A DNA stretch of 64,000 bases from positions 94,228 through 158,227 of the forward strand of contig JANFOE010002210.1 in the NCBI GenBank assembly GCA_025667525.1. Reading direction: 5' to 3'. Made by a program: the position numbers and the translations under genes. The stretch comes from Glebionis coronaria (Eukaryota > Streptophyta > Magnoliopsida > Asterales > Asteraceae). Shown piece by piece: positions 10,188 through 21,805 of this stretch (positions within the stretch are counted from its first letter, which is position 1; each line of letters begins with the position of its first letter). The notes beneath the pieces were generated by a model. That model was not told the DNA's origin and did not search any database. It saw nothing but the letters and a program-made list of their open reading frames with translations.

Positions 10188-10575
10188 ATTGCCAGAACAT
10201 CCGAGTAATACGCAAGTATTACAATGAAGATGGAAATCCTGCTTGAGCCAACATCAAACAAGCTCATGGTAGGTTACACGTGCGGTTCTTTTAGAACCAA
10301 TCTTGTGAAAAACTGGAAGGTAACAGTGGTTTAATTCTTAATTGAACTTAAACTCGTTCCAGGCCTCTTCTCATTATCATATGATCTTGCCAGAACACTC
10401 AGAGTGACTCTTTATTGACCACAGTGACGAGTGGAAATCCTTCTAGTGTCAACATCAAACAGCACTTGGTAGGTAACGTGCAAGATTCTTTATGAATTGA
10501 GCTCGTGACAACTGGAAAGCAACGATGGTGAAAATCTTAATTGAAATTCACTTGTTCCAGGTTTCATGAATTGAC
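10188..10575 (+). repeat. About 200-bp two-copy repeat in the 3' region
   Basis: Two diverged units start with TTGCCAGAACA at about 10188 and 10387, and share GGAAATCCT.CT, CAACATCAAAC and GGTA.GT.ACGTGC. The same two-copy arrangement is in element E at 28045-28435. The first unit holds the small perfect hairpin GTAATAC/GTATTAC (10206-10223). Confidence 0.7.
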
Positions 10576-10805
10576 GGCTTTTAATCACAAGGATAATTTA
10601 TCCAAGTGATTCACTCTTTATGTTCGCAGTCAGCTTTGGACGGTCGAATAAAGAGAACGGGTTTACCCGCGAAATCCTGTCAGGAAGTTACTTAATTGAA
10701 ACTATCCGTCACGGGTACGATATCTAATATCGTCCAACGGTCTTCACCGACCGGAGGTAAAATGCTACCGAATTAGAATAAAATGTTCAAAGCCATTTTA
10801 TTCGT

Positions 10806-10918
10806 GTCGTTGCTGTGTACCTGCTAAAGACGGTGGCGTTGCTGAGTACCTGTTGAAGACGGTGGCGTTGCTGTGTACCAGTGAAGACGGTGGTGTTGCG
10901 GTGTACCTGTAAAAGTCG
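10806..10918 (+). repeat. 29-bp tandem repeat, about four copies
   Basis: Units of the form TGGCGTTGCTGTGTACCTG then AAGACGG, starting near 10806, 10834, 10863 and 10891. Element E has a single related unit near 28692, so this is a local expansion. Confidence 0.8.
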
Positions 10919-11244
10919 TTCCCACATGCTTATGTCTTTTGCAACAAAAATTCAAGAAAGTACAAGATGAAGTCTTCCGCTGTATCAAACTCTGAAGCTT
11001 TCAAGAATCCAACAAAAAGACGTAAGTGTGTGGAACATGAAGTCACGAGGAGGCAAAGTTCACAAGAAAGGCAAAGATCGCACGTGAAAGGCCAAAGAAC
11101 AATGCTCTCAAGTCAAAGCCAAAAAGATCAAACCAACATATTCACAACAAAAGAAAGAAAAGAAGAAAGGACTACGAGCTAAAGAACGAAGACTTAGTAT
11201 AGTATGCTAGGTTTAGAACTTTGTAACGTGGAGTGACCTCCCTT

Positions 11245-11254
11245 AGGGGGAGAT
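11245..11254 (+). promoter_or_regulatory. Polypurine tract of element 1
   Basis: AGGGGGAGAT directly abuts the LTR start TGTTAG. This is the plus-strand DNA priming site for reverse transcription. Confidence 0.85.
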
Positions 11255-11584
11255 TGTTAGAAATACGTTTTAACGTATATTAGAAGTATCGGTCACTCCA
11301 CAATATGATTTATGTTGTAATAGCTCGTAGTTAGTAATTAGTTATTATTTGCTTATTAACTTAAGTAAGAACCGGTCCATGGGCTTGTCATGGACCGGCC
11401 CAAGTCCACTTATGACTTGGAACTATAAATACCCCTTTCCACCATGGAAAGGGGTTGGTTGTTGTCATTTCTTGTTTTCCACTTAATAAAATTCACATAG
11501 TTTCTCTCACTTTCTCTCTCTAACTTTCTCTCTCTAGAAATCAACAAACCCCTTCATAGATTCATTGATTATCAATATTCTACA
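11255..11584 (+). mobile_element. 3' LTR of element 1 (family A, 330 bp)
   Basis: Starts TGTTAGAAATACG and ends ATTCTACA, with the tract AGGGGGAGAT just before it. Near-identical to the LTR at 53612-53931 and related to the minus LTR at 60299-60619. TATAAATA is at 11424-11431. Palindromes surround it: CCGGTCCATG/CATGGACCGG (11372-11398), CCAAGTC/GACTTGG (11400-11420) and CCCCTTTCC/GGAAAGGGG (11432-11454). The 5' LTR would be left of the window. Confidence 0.9.
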
Positions 11585-12394
11585 TAAAAACATCATATTA
11601 GAGATACTAATTGATTAAAATATGACAATTTCTGAAAACCGATTGGGAGAGAAACATGTGTGCACGAATGAAGCATGGAACATTTTCAGTCGGGTCGCTC
11701 CCCCTCAACAATATATGTGTGTCTTTAGACAAAATTTGACAAAATTTTAGAAAAACGACACCACAAAATATGTTGAGGTACGGAGTTGAGATGCCTTTTC
11801 CGATATAATATATTACATTTGACAATTTCATATCATTTTCGGAATGTGTTGGATACAATGGGAATGTGTTGTCCAATCGGAATGATGCTACTGATCGGAA
11901 TGCCACTGATCGGAATGCCAATCGGAATGTTGTTGTCCAATCGGAATGATGCTACTGATCGGAATGCCACTGATCGGAATGCCAATCGGAATGTTGTTGT
12001 CCAATCGGAATGATGCTACTGATCGGAATGCCACGGATCGGAATGCCAATCGGAATATATAGTCCCTTTTCCGATTACACCAATCGGAATATATAATCCC
12101 TTTTCCGATTACACCAATCGGAATATATCCCACTTTTCTCGGACAAAAACTCAACCAATTCGTGATTTTAAGCAAAAAAATGATCAAAACACCCAAAAAT
12201 TTTGTGTTTTTAGCCAAAGTAAATATACCAAATCTCTACCACAACTATGTAGAAGATTCGTATCAAGAAAAAACCATAAAAAACACAAGAAAAATTTTTT
12301 GGACGTGATATAAAGATCAAAATGATCACGAAAAATCAAGAACACACCACACGAATCTTCAATCACCTATCCACTATAGGCTCTTGATACCAAA
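11585..12394 (-). mobile_element. Internal remnant of minus-strand element D
   Basis: Reading the minus strand from the right: primer site TGGTATCAAGAG (complement of 12381-12392), leader, TTCCG array, and then a piece of 3' non-coding region. The complement of 11585-11650 matches 27186-27230 of element E around TATTTTAATCAA and GTATCTCTAATAT, and a GAGGGGGAGCG polypurine-like run is at about 11699-11709. There is no gag or pol, so the coding core was lost. The left edge touches element 1's LTR, which suggests that element 1 inserted here. Confidence 0.65.
11845..12130 (-). repeat. TTCCG-core leader array of element D
   Basis: Plus-strand units such as GATCGGAATGCCA and CAATCGGAATGATGCTAC repeat with a higher-order period of about 67 bp, then AATCGGAATATA units. 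In the element's sense direction the word is ATTCCGAT(C/T). Confidence 0.85.
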
Positions 12395-12761
12395 TATTAT
12401 TTCTATTCAATCCATAACACAAGATTTAGAAGAGATATTTAGAGAGAGAAAGAGAAGAAAAGTAGAGAGAGAAACAAGAGAGATTTGGAAGGTTTATGTT
12501 TACTAGAGAGAGAAAGTAAAATGAACCAACACCCTCTTTCACATGTGAAAGAGGGTTATATACCCCACGGCTCTAAGGCCTTTGTGGGCTTCATCTTGGG
12601 CCGGGCTTGGCTTTGCTTTGGGCTTACGCCCCTAACTTATACAATATTAGCTTAAAGTCCAAGCCCAGTTTTCCCGACTAACCTATTACAATACAAGACC
12701 TTTTAACGACTAAGATGACCTATTACATTCTTGTTCGACTATATAAAATATAGGGCTAACA
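12395..12761 (-). mobile_element. 5' LTR of element D (minus orientation)
   Basis: On the minus strand it starts TGTTAGCCC at 12761 and runs to the primer site at about 12393. The inner end is not a clean CA, so that bound is uncertain by a few bases. A minus-strand TATATAA is followed at once by the palindrome ACCCTCTTTCACA/TGTGAAAGAGGGT (12531-12556). Confidence 0.75.
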
Positions 12762-12762
12762 C

Positions 12763-13170
12763 TATGTCACACAACCAGAAGGATTCGTTAATCCTCATTA
12801 TCCTGACAAGGTGTATCATCTCCACAAGGCACTTTATGGACTCAAGCACGCTCCAAGGGCGTGGTACGATGAGCTCTCGAAATTTCTGGTATGCAAAGGT
12901 TTCTCAAAAGGTTCCATTGATCTAACTATGTTCACTTATAAATATGGGGATGACATTTTGCTTGTGCAGATTTATGTTGATGACATTATTTTCGGGTCTA
13001 CAAACCCAAAACTTTCAAAATGGTTTGAAAAAATCATGCACATCAAATTTGAAATGTCAATGATGGGCGAACTAAAATTCTTTCTAGGAATTCAAGTTCA
13101 CCAATCCCCAAGTGGTATCTTTATAAACGAAGCTAAGTATTGTCAAGAGATAATCAAAAAGCATGGTATG
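12763..13170 (+). pseudogene. pol: Reverse transcriptase fragment of element E pol, upstream half
   Basis: Copia reverse transcriptase: the frame begins right after LTR D with a QPEGF block, continues through [18 protein letters not shown] and contains the catalytic YVDD at 12973-12984, then [13 protein letters not shown]. The 5' part (protease, integrase, N-terminal reverse transcriptase) is missing from the window. The frame is cut by insertion of element N at the target GTATG and resumes in the same phase at 25649. Confidence 0.9.
13166..13170. repeat. Target-site duplication GTATG, left
   Basis: Five bases directly before element N, repeated at 25644-25648. Confidence 0.9.
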
Positions 13171-14080
13171 TGTTGGTCCCTAGTAATTCGTTATTACTTA
13201 TTAACTTAATTAATAACTCTTACTTCGACTCAAGTGAGTTGTGTTAACAATAGATAAGAACTATGAAAGATTAAAACAACAATACCTATATACTTTTCAA
13301 CGTATAGACTTTTATTAGAATCAAATAAAGAATCTTTAACCCACTTTGTTTGCGGAATAACAAAGTGGTTGAATGAAAATAGGGTTTGATCTCCTCTACT
13401 TAAACGTCTAACCAAAGTTAAAGTCTAAGCTTCAATCTAAACGTTCATATGCATTTTGGCTATAGGGTTTAGTTGGTATCGAGAGAGAAAGATTTTCCAG
13501 AGTTTAAGCTCTTATATTGGTTTACCTTTCTCTCCCAATTGTACACTCTTTATATAGGCAGTGTAATTAGGGTTTGCATATTGCATGGACCAATGCATGG
13601 GTTTATCCAGTGGGTGGTTGATGCCCATGCTGGATAAACAGTACAAAGTACATATTAAACTATTCTAGAAAAGATAAAGGTTGTACTTATATCTAAGTAT
13701 ACAAGCAACCTACTTTGACTTAAAGTTATCTTTTCCCACCTAATGCAAACCATCAGAATACTTAAGAGAGTTCAGTATCCTAGAGGAGATCGACATCATT
13801 CAGTTTGGTATTGTCAAACCAAACTGAACTGAAAGCCCTTCTTCAGTCCTTGTTCTTCAGCAACTAGACCGCCTAGTATTTGAAGCGAAGACTCCTTTGT
13901 CTTCTAAGTTCACTGGAAGGGGAGTGCTGAACTTTCTTCAGCTATAAAGACTTTAGTAGGAACTTTGTTCCTCTGGTCATCCTTCAGCAGACTGGCCTTA
14001 CTGCTGAGCATGAAACACTTGGGGGGATTTTATATTAAAATCCTAGAGTTGCTTCAGGGTCAGTAAATACTGACCCAACA
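13171..14080 (-). mobile_element. 3' LTR of element N (910 bp)
   Basis: Direct repeat of 24734-25643. Contains TTCAGTTTGGT/ACCAAACTGAA as a perfect inverted repeat (about 13799-13828) and a minus-strand TATATAAAG inside an inverted repeat of TACACT/AGTGTA. Confidence 0.93.
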
Positions 14081-14096
14081 ATCTCCCCCTATTTGG
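14081..14096 (-). promoter_or_regulatory. Polypurine tract of element N
   Basis: Complement reads AAATAGGGGGAGAT, touching the inner edge of the left LTR. This is the usual place for plus-strand priming in a minus-oriented element. Confidence 0.85.
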
Positions 14097-14300
14097 ATAT
14101 AAAAATAGCCTAAGTCTAATGTCAGTAGCAAGTGAGCATAACAACTTCTTCTTACTTGCACTGAACAATTAATAACTTATAAACATCAGATAATCATTTA
14201 TTCAATAACAAATTACAACAAAAATATTACAAATGATTATTCAGTTTTCCTTTGGCCTAAGTTCTTCAATGACAGGGGTCTGAACTGATGGATCAGAGTT

Positions 14301-17300
14301 TTAGATGTCCAATATTGATAGTAAGCACATGCTGAAGGTTCTTGCAGCTTCAGTGAGTCCTGGACCACCATGGTGAGCAAAGAAGATTTTCTGAATGTTT
14401 CCAAGAAATTCATTGTTTAGATCATCAAGATCACTGATGCCCACAAAATCTTGTCGTTCACGATGGTTGAACATTATCATTCCCAATTCTGGTTCTTCTA
14501 ACACATGTCCAGGGAGATGATTTCCAAACTGAACAAGATCATTGTATTTCTTGGTGGTGACAAAGATGTCACCCACACCAGGTTGAACCAGATTGGCTCT
14601 CTTGTTTAGTTCCAGAATTGGATCTTGATCCTCCAGTGAGATTTGGTTGCTGATGATCTGATTCTGACCAAGCCTTTCATGATTTCTCACAAAGTGTTCA
14701 ATTCTTGTGCGAACTTCTACCCATCTCCTAGATGTTTTTTTCAATGATTATGCTCATCTCTAGCCATTCAGTATAGGAGAGCTCCTTCCCTTGGAAGTCA
14801 TCTATGATCTCATCAGACCCATCCGCCCTATAGAACTTCAGATTGATATCTCCCTTGTAAGTCATCATGTCAACGTTTGTGATTTCTGAGAGATATCTTC
14901 TGTTCAGCCTTGCTATACAAAATTTTCCGTATAACATCTTTTTCTTGAAAAGGCCTTCAACCTTAGATTTTCGAGTTCTTTCATATAAGCTCATCTTTAG
15001 ATCTCTGAGCTTTTCTTCATTTTGAAGCTTGTGATTTTTATCAATTTCTTCTTGAGTGGCCAGCCCTGACTTGATAATTCTTTCATCTAGTGTGAATTCA
15101 CCTTTGCTTTTGGGTTTGATGGGAGGTGACCCATTTTCAGATGATTCAGTGTTGGTGGTAAGGCCATCAATGTGAGTGTCCTTTGCTGAAGACTCCCCCT
15201 TAGGCTTAGCTGGACTGCCTTCACTGAAGGGAGATACATACATAAAAGGTTGTTTTTGGGCCTTCTTCTGTGCATGTTTCTTAAAGAGCTGCTGAATAGT
15301 GACTTTCTCCCCCTCAGCAAAAGATTGCCCTGAAACTTTTGATGAACCCCCAACAGGTAAGCATGCACATAGAGAGTCCAAGGTGGATGATACCTTGGTC
15401 AACATTGCTAGAACATTAGCAAGAGTATTCAGATAAGTTCAGCTTTTGTTGTTCTAGCAGACCCACCCTATCCTTGATCTTTGATACTAAATCACATAGC
15501 TCATTAAGCTGAGTAGGAATTGGCTTGAATTCAACAGGGAGCTCAAAGGATGCAGTATTAATGGAGTCCATGAGAGAGATGATCTCTTGCTTGATAGAAA
15601 TGGTAGTGGCCACATCCTTCACCAATGGCTTTAGTGCAGTGAGAATTGCATCTCTGATGTGTTCAGTAGTGGGAGGAACTGGCCTTGCTTTAAGAGTAAC
15701 AAGTTCAGCATCAGCAAGAGCCTTTTCCTCCTTGAGCTTGGTCACCTGTGATTGTAGAACCAACACCTGATTTATCAGTTCATTTACCTTAACGGTTCTG
15801 GGGGATGGAGGCTTGGGAGTTTGATCAGCAATGTCATCTTTAGATTCACTATCATCCAGGTTGACTGGAGCTCTTTCACTTAGTCCCAACTCTTTTCCCA
15901 AGTCATCAGTAGACATGCTGAATATAAATGTTGGGAAGTGTCCCCCTTTGGCGCTAGTGGAGAGAGGCACTTCCTTCATTGTCTACTGATCGCCACCTTT
16001 AACGTGCTAGTCAGTTTCAAGTCCTTCACCACCAGGGTTAGTTTTACCTGATGGATCCTGAGAAAGAGTCCCTGATGAGTTAAGATCAATGATAATGTTG
16101 TTGGTTTTTCAATAGGACCCTGTTGTGAGGGAACTATATCATGAGAAACAGAAGAGCCAGGGTCTGCGTCAGCTGTTGTATTTGCTGACGCATCATGCCC
16201 TGATGCAGACTCAGAGTGACAAATGATAGAGATTGGTAATGACATTTGAGATGCATTAAAATTTAAATTGCTTACGATGCTGACTCCACTCTATTGAGCT
16301 AAGGGTGCGCTCTATCTTCACCCTTCTATCCTAAATAAGTTGAGAGATGGGTTGCCTTCAGGGCCTCTTGATGCATGCCACCTTCAGTAGAGACTGATGG
16401 TGGAGGCTGGCTTGGGTTCTGGTCCTTGGCCAAGGACTTTTGTTTCTTCAAAGCTTGGCCTTTGGGATCATCAGAATGCTTCTTTGATGAAGATTCTGTG
16501 GGGTGCCTCCTTTTCTTAGACCCATGTCTACACTTAAGAGTATTCACATACGTGCTCTTTTGACGTGGTCCAGAAGAAGCTCCAGACTTTGTGCCTGTTA
16601 GATCCCCTTCTCCAGTTAGAGGAGTGTCTTTTGGAGCTTTAAACACTACTGGAGCATTTGCTGAGCAAATGTCCAACATGGGCTGTGTGAAAGGAGGTTC
16701 AGTTGTGTTGGCTGAACTGTTCCAGCGATTGGTGTCAAAGATTTGAAAAACTAGTTTAACTCCTTCATTCTTAAAATACTCTTCACCAAATTGGTCAGAA
16801 AAAATGAGGGATAAAAATCTGGTGTAGCCACATTCTTTTCCCTAGTTTTCTTCTCCATTTTTCCATGGAGATCTTTAAAGATTAGTTTTCCAAAATCGGC
16901 TTTTATGCCCTTTGCCAGACAATACAAAATCAGGGCATCCTTTTGGTTGATTTGATCAATCCTACCAGTTTTCCCACCTAGACACTCAATTAAGATGGAC
17001 ATCAAAAGTTTTCACTTACGTGGTAAACAGCTTCTCTTTAACCCCTATTTATCACCAATCTCTTTAGTGTATCCAATTTCTCTAAAAAATGATTTGACAG
17101 TAGAGAGATCATTGGGAACAACCTCATATTTACTAGAATCCTCCAAATAGTTTAACCCTAAAACCCTTTTAAACAACTTTAAATTTATTTTCCCATGAAT
17201 ACCCAAAGTTGTAGAAAGAAACTCAATAGATTTCTTGTTCTTTGACTCTTGTGCTGTGAACCAGAATTCTTTTAACACATTTTCAAACATAACCTCTGGA

Positions 17301-17503
17301 TCCTTGAACAAGGCATCACGAATCACACATTTGGATAAAAAGTTTATTACCTGCTTTCCAGGTTCAGATGTTAGGGTTTCTGGTTTGATCAAGGTGATGT
17401 TGTTAGGTTTAAAGAAAATGTACTCAATGGTATAGTTAACATGGATGGAAGGATTGAGGGTGATCTCAATCTCTTGTGGTTTTGAGGAAGATTCAGTAGC
17501 CAT
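14301..17503 (-). pseudogene. Degraded third ORF of element N
   Basis: Minus-strand frame pieces 17503-17045, 17005-16751, 16679-16326, 16245-15976, 15979-15416, 15405-14728 and 14744-14301 follow each other and are separated by stops or frameshifts. The first begins at a Met at 17503 and carries FWFTAQES, a glycine turn and LKLFKRVLGL, the same N-terminal pattern as residues 73-106 of the intact ORF at 5050-9003. Later pieces are Ser/Pro/Lys-rich (the 16679 piece has a His/Lys/Arg-basic patch) and then helical, coiled-coil-like. It lies between pol and the 3' LTR, as expected. Function unknown; clearly non-functional here. Confidence 0.75.
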
Positions 17504-17946
17504 TGATGTTTGTTGTGTGTGTTTTCTTTTGAAAGAGAGAGAGAGTTGTGTGTTTTTTTAACCTTTTGCAAATGATATGAATTTTCAATCTTCAAAAGAT
17601 ATATGTAAACACTTTTTAAACTGATTTGTCAAAGTTTGTAAAATATTTAAAGGAGAATGAAACTTTTAGGGTTTGTTTTGAACAAATGGCACAACTCTCT
17701 CATTAATGTTCTGAAAAAGGTGATGATTTTCTGTTGTATTGAACAGTGAAACGCCTCATTGTGTCAGAAAGTTGTTGACTGTGATATGGACGCTTGATAT
17801 TTCCTAAATAAACAATTGACACCTTTTGAAAGAATGTTTTGTATTTATTCTCAAGAAATTTAATGCCATTTACTCCATTGAGTCACATGATTGATTTGTT
17901 TTAAAAGCAGTTGCTCAGATATGCTGAAGCTGATGGCTATACTTGT

Positions 17947-18240
17947 GAGCTTCAGTGCCTCAGATGAGGCGACAAAACCCCATATACATGTTCAAATAAG
18001 TGAACAAGACATATTACGTTGCACGCTCCTCTACTCAAGCCTAGCTACTCAGTTGTATTAAAACTTTGTTCAGCATTGCTGAAGGAATCTTTTGATGACT
18101 GGTGATTAGTTGTTCAGCTTTAGTGAATCAGATAAGGCGACAAAACATCATATACACAATCACATAAAGTGAAATAGACACATGACATTACACACTCCTT
18201 TACTCAGACAATGCTACTTAACATTAATCAAAATCTTTTA
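17947..18240 (-). repeat. About 168-bp two-copy repeat between pol and third ORF of N
   Basis: Two diverged copies share GATGAGGCGACAAAAC or its variant, CATATACA, GTGAA.AAGACA and CTCCT.TACTCA, at about 17947-18068 and 18112-18240. No coding frame. Confidence 0.6.
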
Positions 18241-18255
18241 AGAAATGCTAAACCT

Positions 18256-20330
18256 TCAAGCTTCTTTAGTGAATGCTGAAGGTCCAGGTTTTGTATCATC
18301 AATGTTCAGCATACCAAGCTCCATTATCAATCTTTTGAAATTTGGTTCATCCAATGATTTGGTGAAGATATCAGCCAGTTGGTATTGAGTGGGGATGAAA
18401 TGTAATTCAGTGTCCCCTTTCACAATGAGATCTCTGATAAAGTGATATCTGATATCAATGTGTTTTGTTCTTGAGTGGAGGACTGGATTATTGGATATTG
18501 AAATAGCACTAGTGTTATCACAAAAGATTGATACCTTTTCATATTCTATGTCATAATCAGCCAGTTGACTTTTCATCCAAAGAACATTGGCACAACATCC
18601 AGCAGCTGCCACATATTCAACTTATGTTGAAGACATGGCAACTGTTTGTTGCTTTTTAGCACTCCAACACACAAGTTTGCCACCTAGCAATTGGCAGGCA
18701 ACAAAAGTGCTTTTTCCGTCCAAATTGCATCCAACATAGTTAGAGTATGAATACCCCTTTAGGTCAAATCCTGAGGATTTGGGGTACCAAAGACCTAGAC
18801 TTGGTGTACCTTTTAGGTATCTGAATATTCTCTTTACAACAGTAAGGTGTGATTCCTTTGGATCTGCTTGGTATCATGCACAAAGGCATGTAGAGAATTG
18901 AATGTCAGGCCTGCTTGCAGTTAAGTACATGAGTGACCCAATCATACCTCTATACTGAGTCTCATTGACTGATTGTCCAGTGAGATCAGGTCCTAAGTTG
19001 TTAGGGGGTACCATTGGAGTCTTCACTGAAGCACAATTGATATCATACTTCTTCAACAGATCCTTGACATATTTTTCTTGATTGATGGAGATGCCTTGGT
19101 CAGATTGTTTAATCTGAAGACCAAGTAAGTATGTGAGTTCTCCCATCATACTCATCTCAAACTTGCTGGTCATAAGCTTGGCAAATTGTTTTCAAAGTTT
19201 CAATCTTGTAGAACCAAAGATTATGTCATCCACATAAATTTGTACCAGAATGGTGTCAGTTTTAGATTTATAGATAAACAAGGTGCTATCTATTTTTCCT
19301 CTGACAAACTTATGTTTAATGAGAAAAGTTGAGAGAGTTGCCTACCATGCTCTTGGAGCTTGCTTTAGTCCATACAAAGCTTTGTAAATCTTGTAGACAT
19401 GATTTGGGTATTTACTACTCTCAAAGCCAGGAGTTTGAGTAACATAAACTTCTTCTTTTAGGTCACCATTTAGGAATGCACTTTTGACATCCATTTGGTA
19501 GATGATGAAGTTCATGTAAGTGGCATATGCAAGGAAGATTCATATGGCTTCCATACGTGCAACTGGAGCAAAGGTTTGATCAAAATCAACACCAGGCTCT
19601 TGATTGAATCCTTGGGCCACCAGCCTAACTTTATTTTTGGTCACTGCATTGGTTTCATCTCTTTTGAGCTTGTAAACCCATTTAGTACCAGTGGTTGATT
19701 TACCATATGGAAGAGGAACCAATTTCCAGACTTTGTTTCTTTCAAATTGATTGAGTTCCTCTTGCATGACATCCACCCATCTAGGGTGTGTGAGTGCTTC
19801 AGAAACCTTTGTAGGTTCAATTTCTGAGAGAAAATTTGCATAGAGGCATTCTCTAGATGAAGCAGCACTCAGTTTCTTCGCCATAGATCTAGTGAATCTA
19901 CCTTCACTAGGATTACCTATTATGTACACCAGCTGTATGTGACTATTTTGAGTCCAAGATTTTTGTGGAGCTGAAGAATAGGTACTGGTATCATGATTAG
20001 AGCTAGAGCTTGGAAGTCTATGACATGGACTTGGACTTGGAATGTCTCTAGTGTCAACTGAAGGATATTCAGTGGACAAGGGTTCAATCATTGGAGGGCT
20101 TCCTTCTTGGTCAGAAGCAGCATATCCAAGACCTAATTCCCTAGAGATGATAGGAGAGCTTTGAGCAAGGGGCTCAGATTTTTCTTCAGCAGCTGCATAT
20201 GATTGATCATTTTGATCATGTGTGTCAGCATGCTAATTGTTTTGAGATTGACCATTTTGGTCATTTGTGTTCCCTTGCTGATCATTTTGATCATTTTGAG
20301 ATTAATCATTATTTGATTGACAGCCATCAG
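18256..20330 (-). pseudogene. pol: Reverse transcriptase/RNase H region of element N pol
   Basis: Minus-strand pieces 20091-19540, 19173-18874 and 18612-18256 are the main open parts, and translated stretches between them keep homology. Reverse transcriptase features: GTKWVYKLKRD, QTFAPVARMEAI, and the catalytic YVDD encoded by the complement of 19225-19236. RNase H/C-terminal features: SRTKHIDIRYHFIRDL and TQYQLADIFTKSL. Stops break the frame, for example a stop replacing the residue just before the VEYVAAA block near 18615. The C-terminus at 18256 is natural for the family. Confidence 0.88.
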
Positions 20331-20460
20331 TATGTGATACTGAAGGATTTCCTTTTGTAGGACTTGTCAAATCTTCAAATGGATCAATATGAGGGACTGA
20401 GTTGCTTGTTTGATATTTTTGAGAAGGCTCATAGTGATGAAATTCATCAGATGGATATTT

Positions 20461-21790
20461 TTAAGATTCATGTATATGAAGTTCATCATTTGATGGATTT
20501 GTAAAAGTGAGAGCTTTAGAACTTTCGTTGAATGTGATGTGATAAGTTTCTTCAATACATTGTCTTCTTGTGTTGAAGACTCTATATGCTTTAGATACAA
20601 GGGAGTATCCAAGAAAGTACCCATCATCAGATTTTTCATCAAACTTTCCAAGATGATCCTTGTGATTGTGAATGAATACAGGACACCCAAACACATGTAA
20701 GTATGTGATGTTTGGAACTCTCCCCCTGAAGACTTCATAGGGAGTCTTCATGTGTCTCTTTACAATGATGGATCTATTTTGAGTGTAGCAAGCAGTGGCT
20801 ACAGTATCAGTCCAAAAATGCTGAGAGAGTAGATCCAGCAAGCATTGTCCTTGCTGCTTCAATCAAAGTTCTGTTCCTTCTTTCAGCCACATCATTTTGT
20901 TAAGGTGTGTAAGGAGATGAGAAGTTTTGGGAAATCCCTTTGTCATCTCAGAATTTGATTAGTGAGTGATATTTGAATTCAGTGCTATTGTCAGTTCTGA
21001 GTTGTTTGACATGAGTGTCATTTTGATTTTCAACTCTTTTGATGAATGACATAATGGCATCTGGTGCATGGCTTTTCTTTGTTAGAAAATATACCCAGGT
21101 GTACCTAGAGTACTCATCAACAATGACAAGTGTATATTTTTCATGACAAATGGCCCTAGGTGATACTGGGCCAAATAAGTCCATGTGAAGCAAATGAAGA
21201 CTTTCTTTGATTGAGAAAGTTTGCTTTGTTTTGAAGCTGGCCCTATGGTGCTTCCTTTTTTCACATGCTGAACATGGTTTATCCTTGGAGTAGACAAGTG
21301 AAGGAACACCAATAACAAGATTTTGTTTTGCCAGCAGAGTTATTGTTTTGAAATTGAGATGTGAGAGCCTCTTATGCCAAAGCCAATTGGTAATATTGGA
21401 GGCTTTAGCAAAGAAGCATGTCTCCTGAGTAGAGTTCATATTAATGACATAAACATCTTTGACTCTGGGAGCAATCATCACAATTTCATGATTGGAGTTG
21501 AAGATTGTACCTTTTTTGTCATCAAACAGCACAAGATACTTTGCATCACAAAGTTGACTTATGCTGATGAGTTTGTGCTTCAATCTATTTACATATGCTA
21601 ACCTTGAGAAAACTATACCATTGCATTTTACTGAACCAAATCCTTCAGTAGTAGCTGATGAGTTATCACCAAAAACAACTTTAGGACCTTGTTCCTCCTT
21701 ATACTTATGCAGATAACTTTTAGTGCCAGTCATATGCCTTGAGCAACCACTATCTAGGTACCAAATAGGCTTCCTGATATCACACTGCAC
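20461..21790 (-). pseudogene. pol: Protease-integrase region of element N pol
   Basis: The 21790-20948 frame starts with the aspartic protease motif WYLDSGCSRHMTG, then the integrase zinc-binding HHCC part (WHKRLSHLNF ... CSACEKRKHH) and the catalytic core around LHMDLFGPV and LRTDNSTEF. The 20862-20461 frame carries the end of the core and FGCPVFIHN ... HLGKFDEKSDDGYFLGYS, the conserved block after the copia integrase core. A stop at about 20940 and nearby frame changes separate them. Protease would cut gag-pol and integrase would insert cDNA; both are broken here. Confidence 0.9.
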
Positions 21791-21805
21791 AAGTTAAGGA
21801 AATGG

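Larger units (their letters stand above)
9004..11254 (+). other. 3' non-coding region of element 1
   Basis: No credible coding frame. It holds a long hairpin (9088-9169), polypurine-like runs at 9188-9196, 9293-9305 and 9391-9402, a conserved block at 9437-10300 shared with 27390-28200 and 55165-56020, a two-copy repeat, the hairpin GAATAAAATG/CATTTTATTC at 10776-10803, and a 29-bp repeat. The conservation of this long non-coding block between three elements is its main feature. Confidence 0.75.

Noticed and set aside
9989..10267. 92-aa minus frame also present at 55722-56000
   Set aside because: Occurs twice only because the whole 3' non-coding block is shared between elements 1 and B; antisense to the element and not open in element E.
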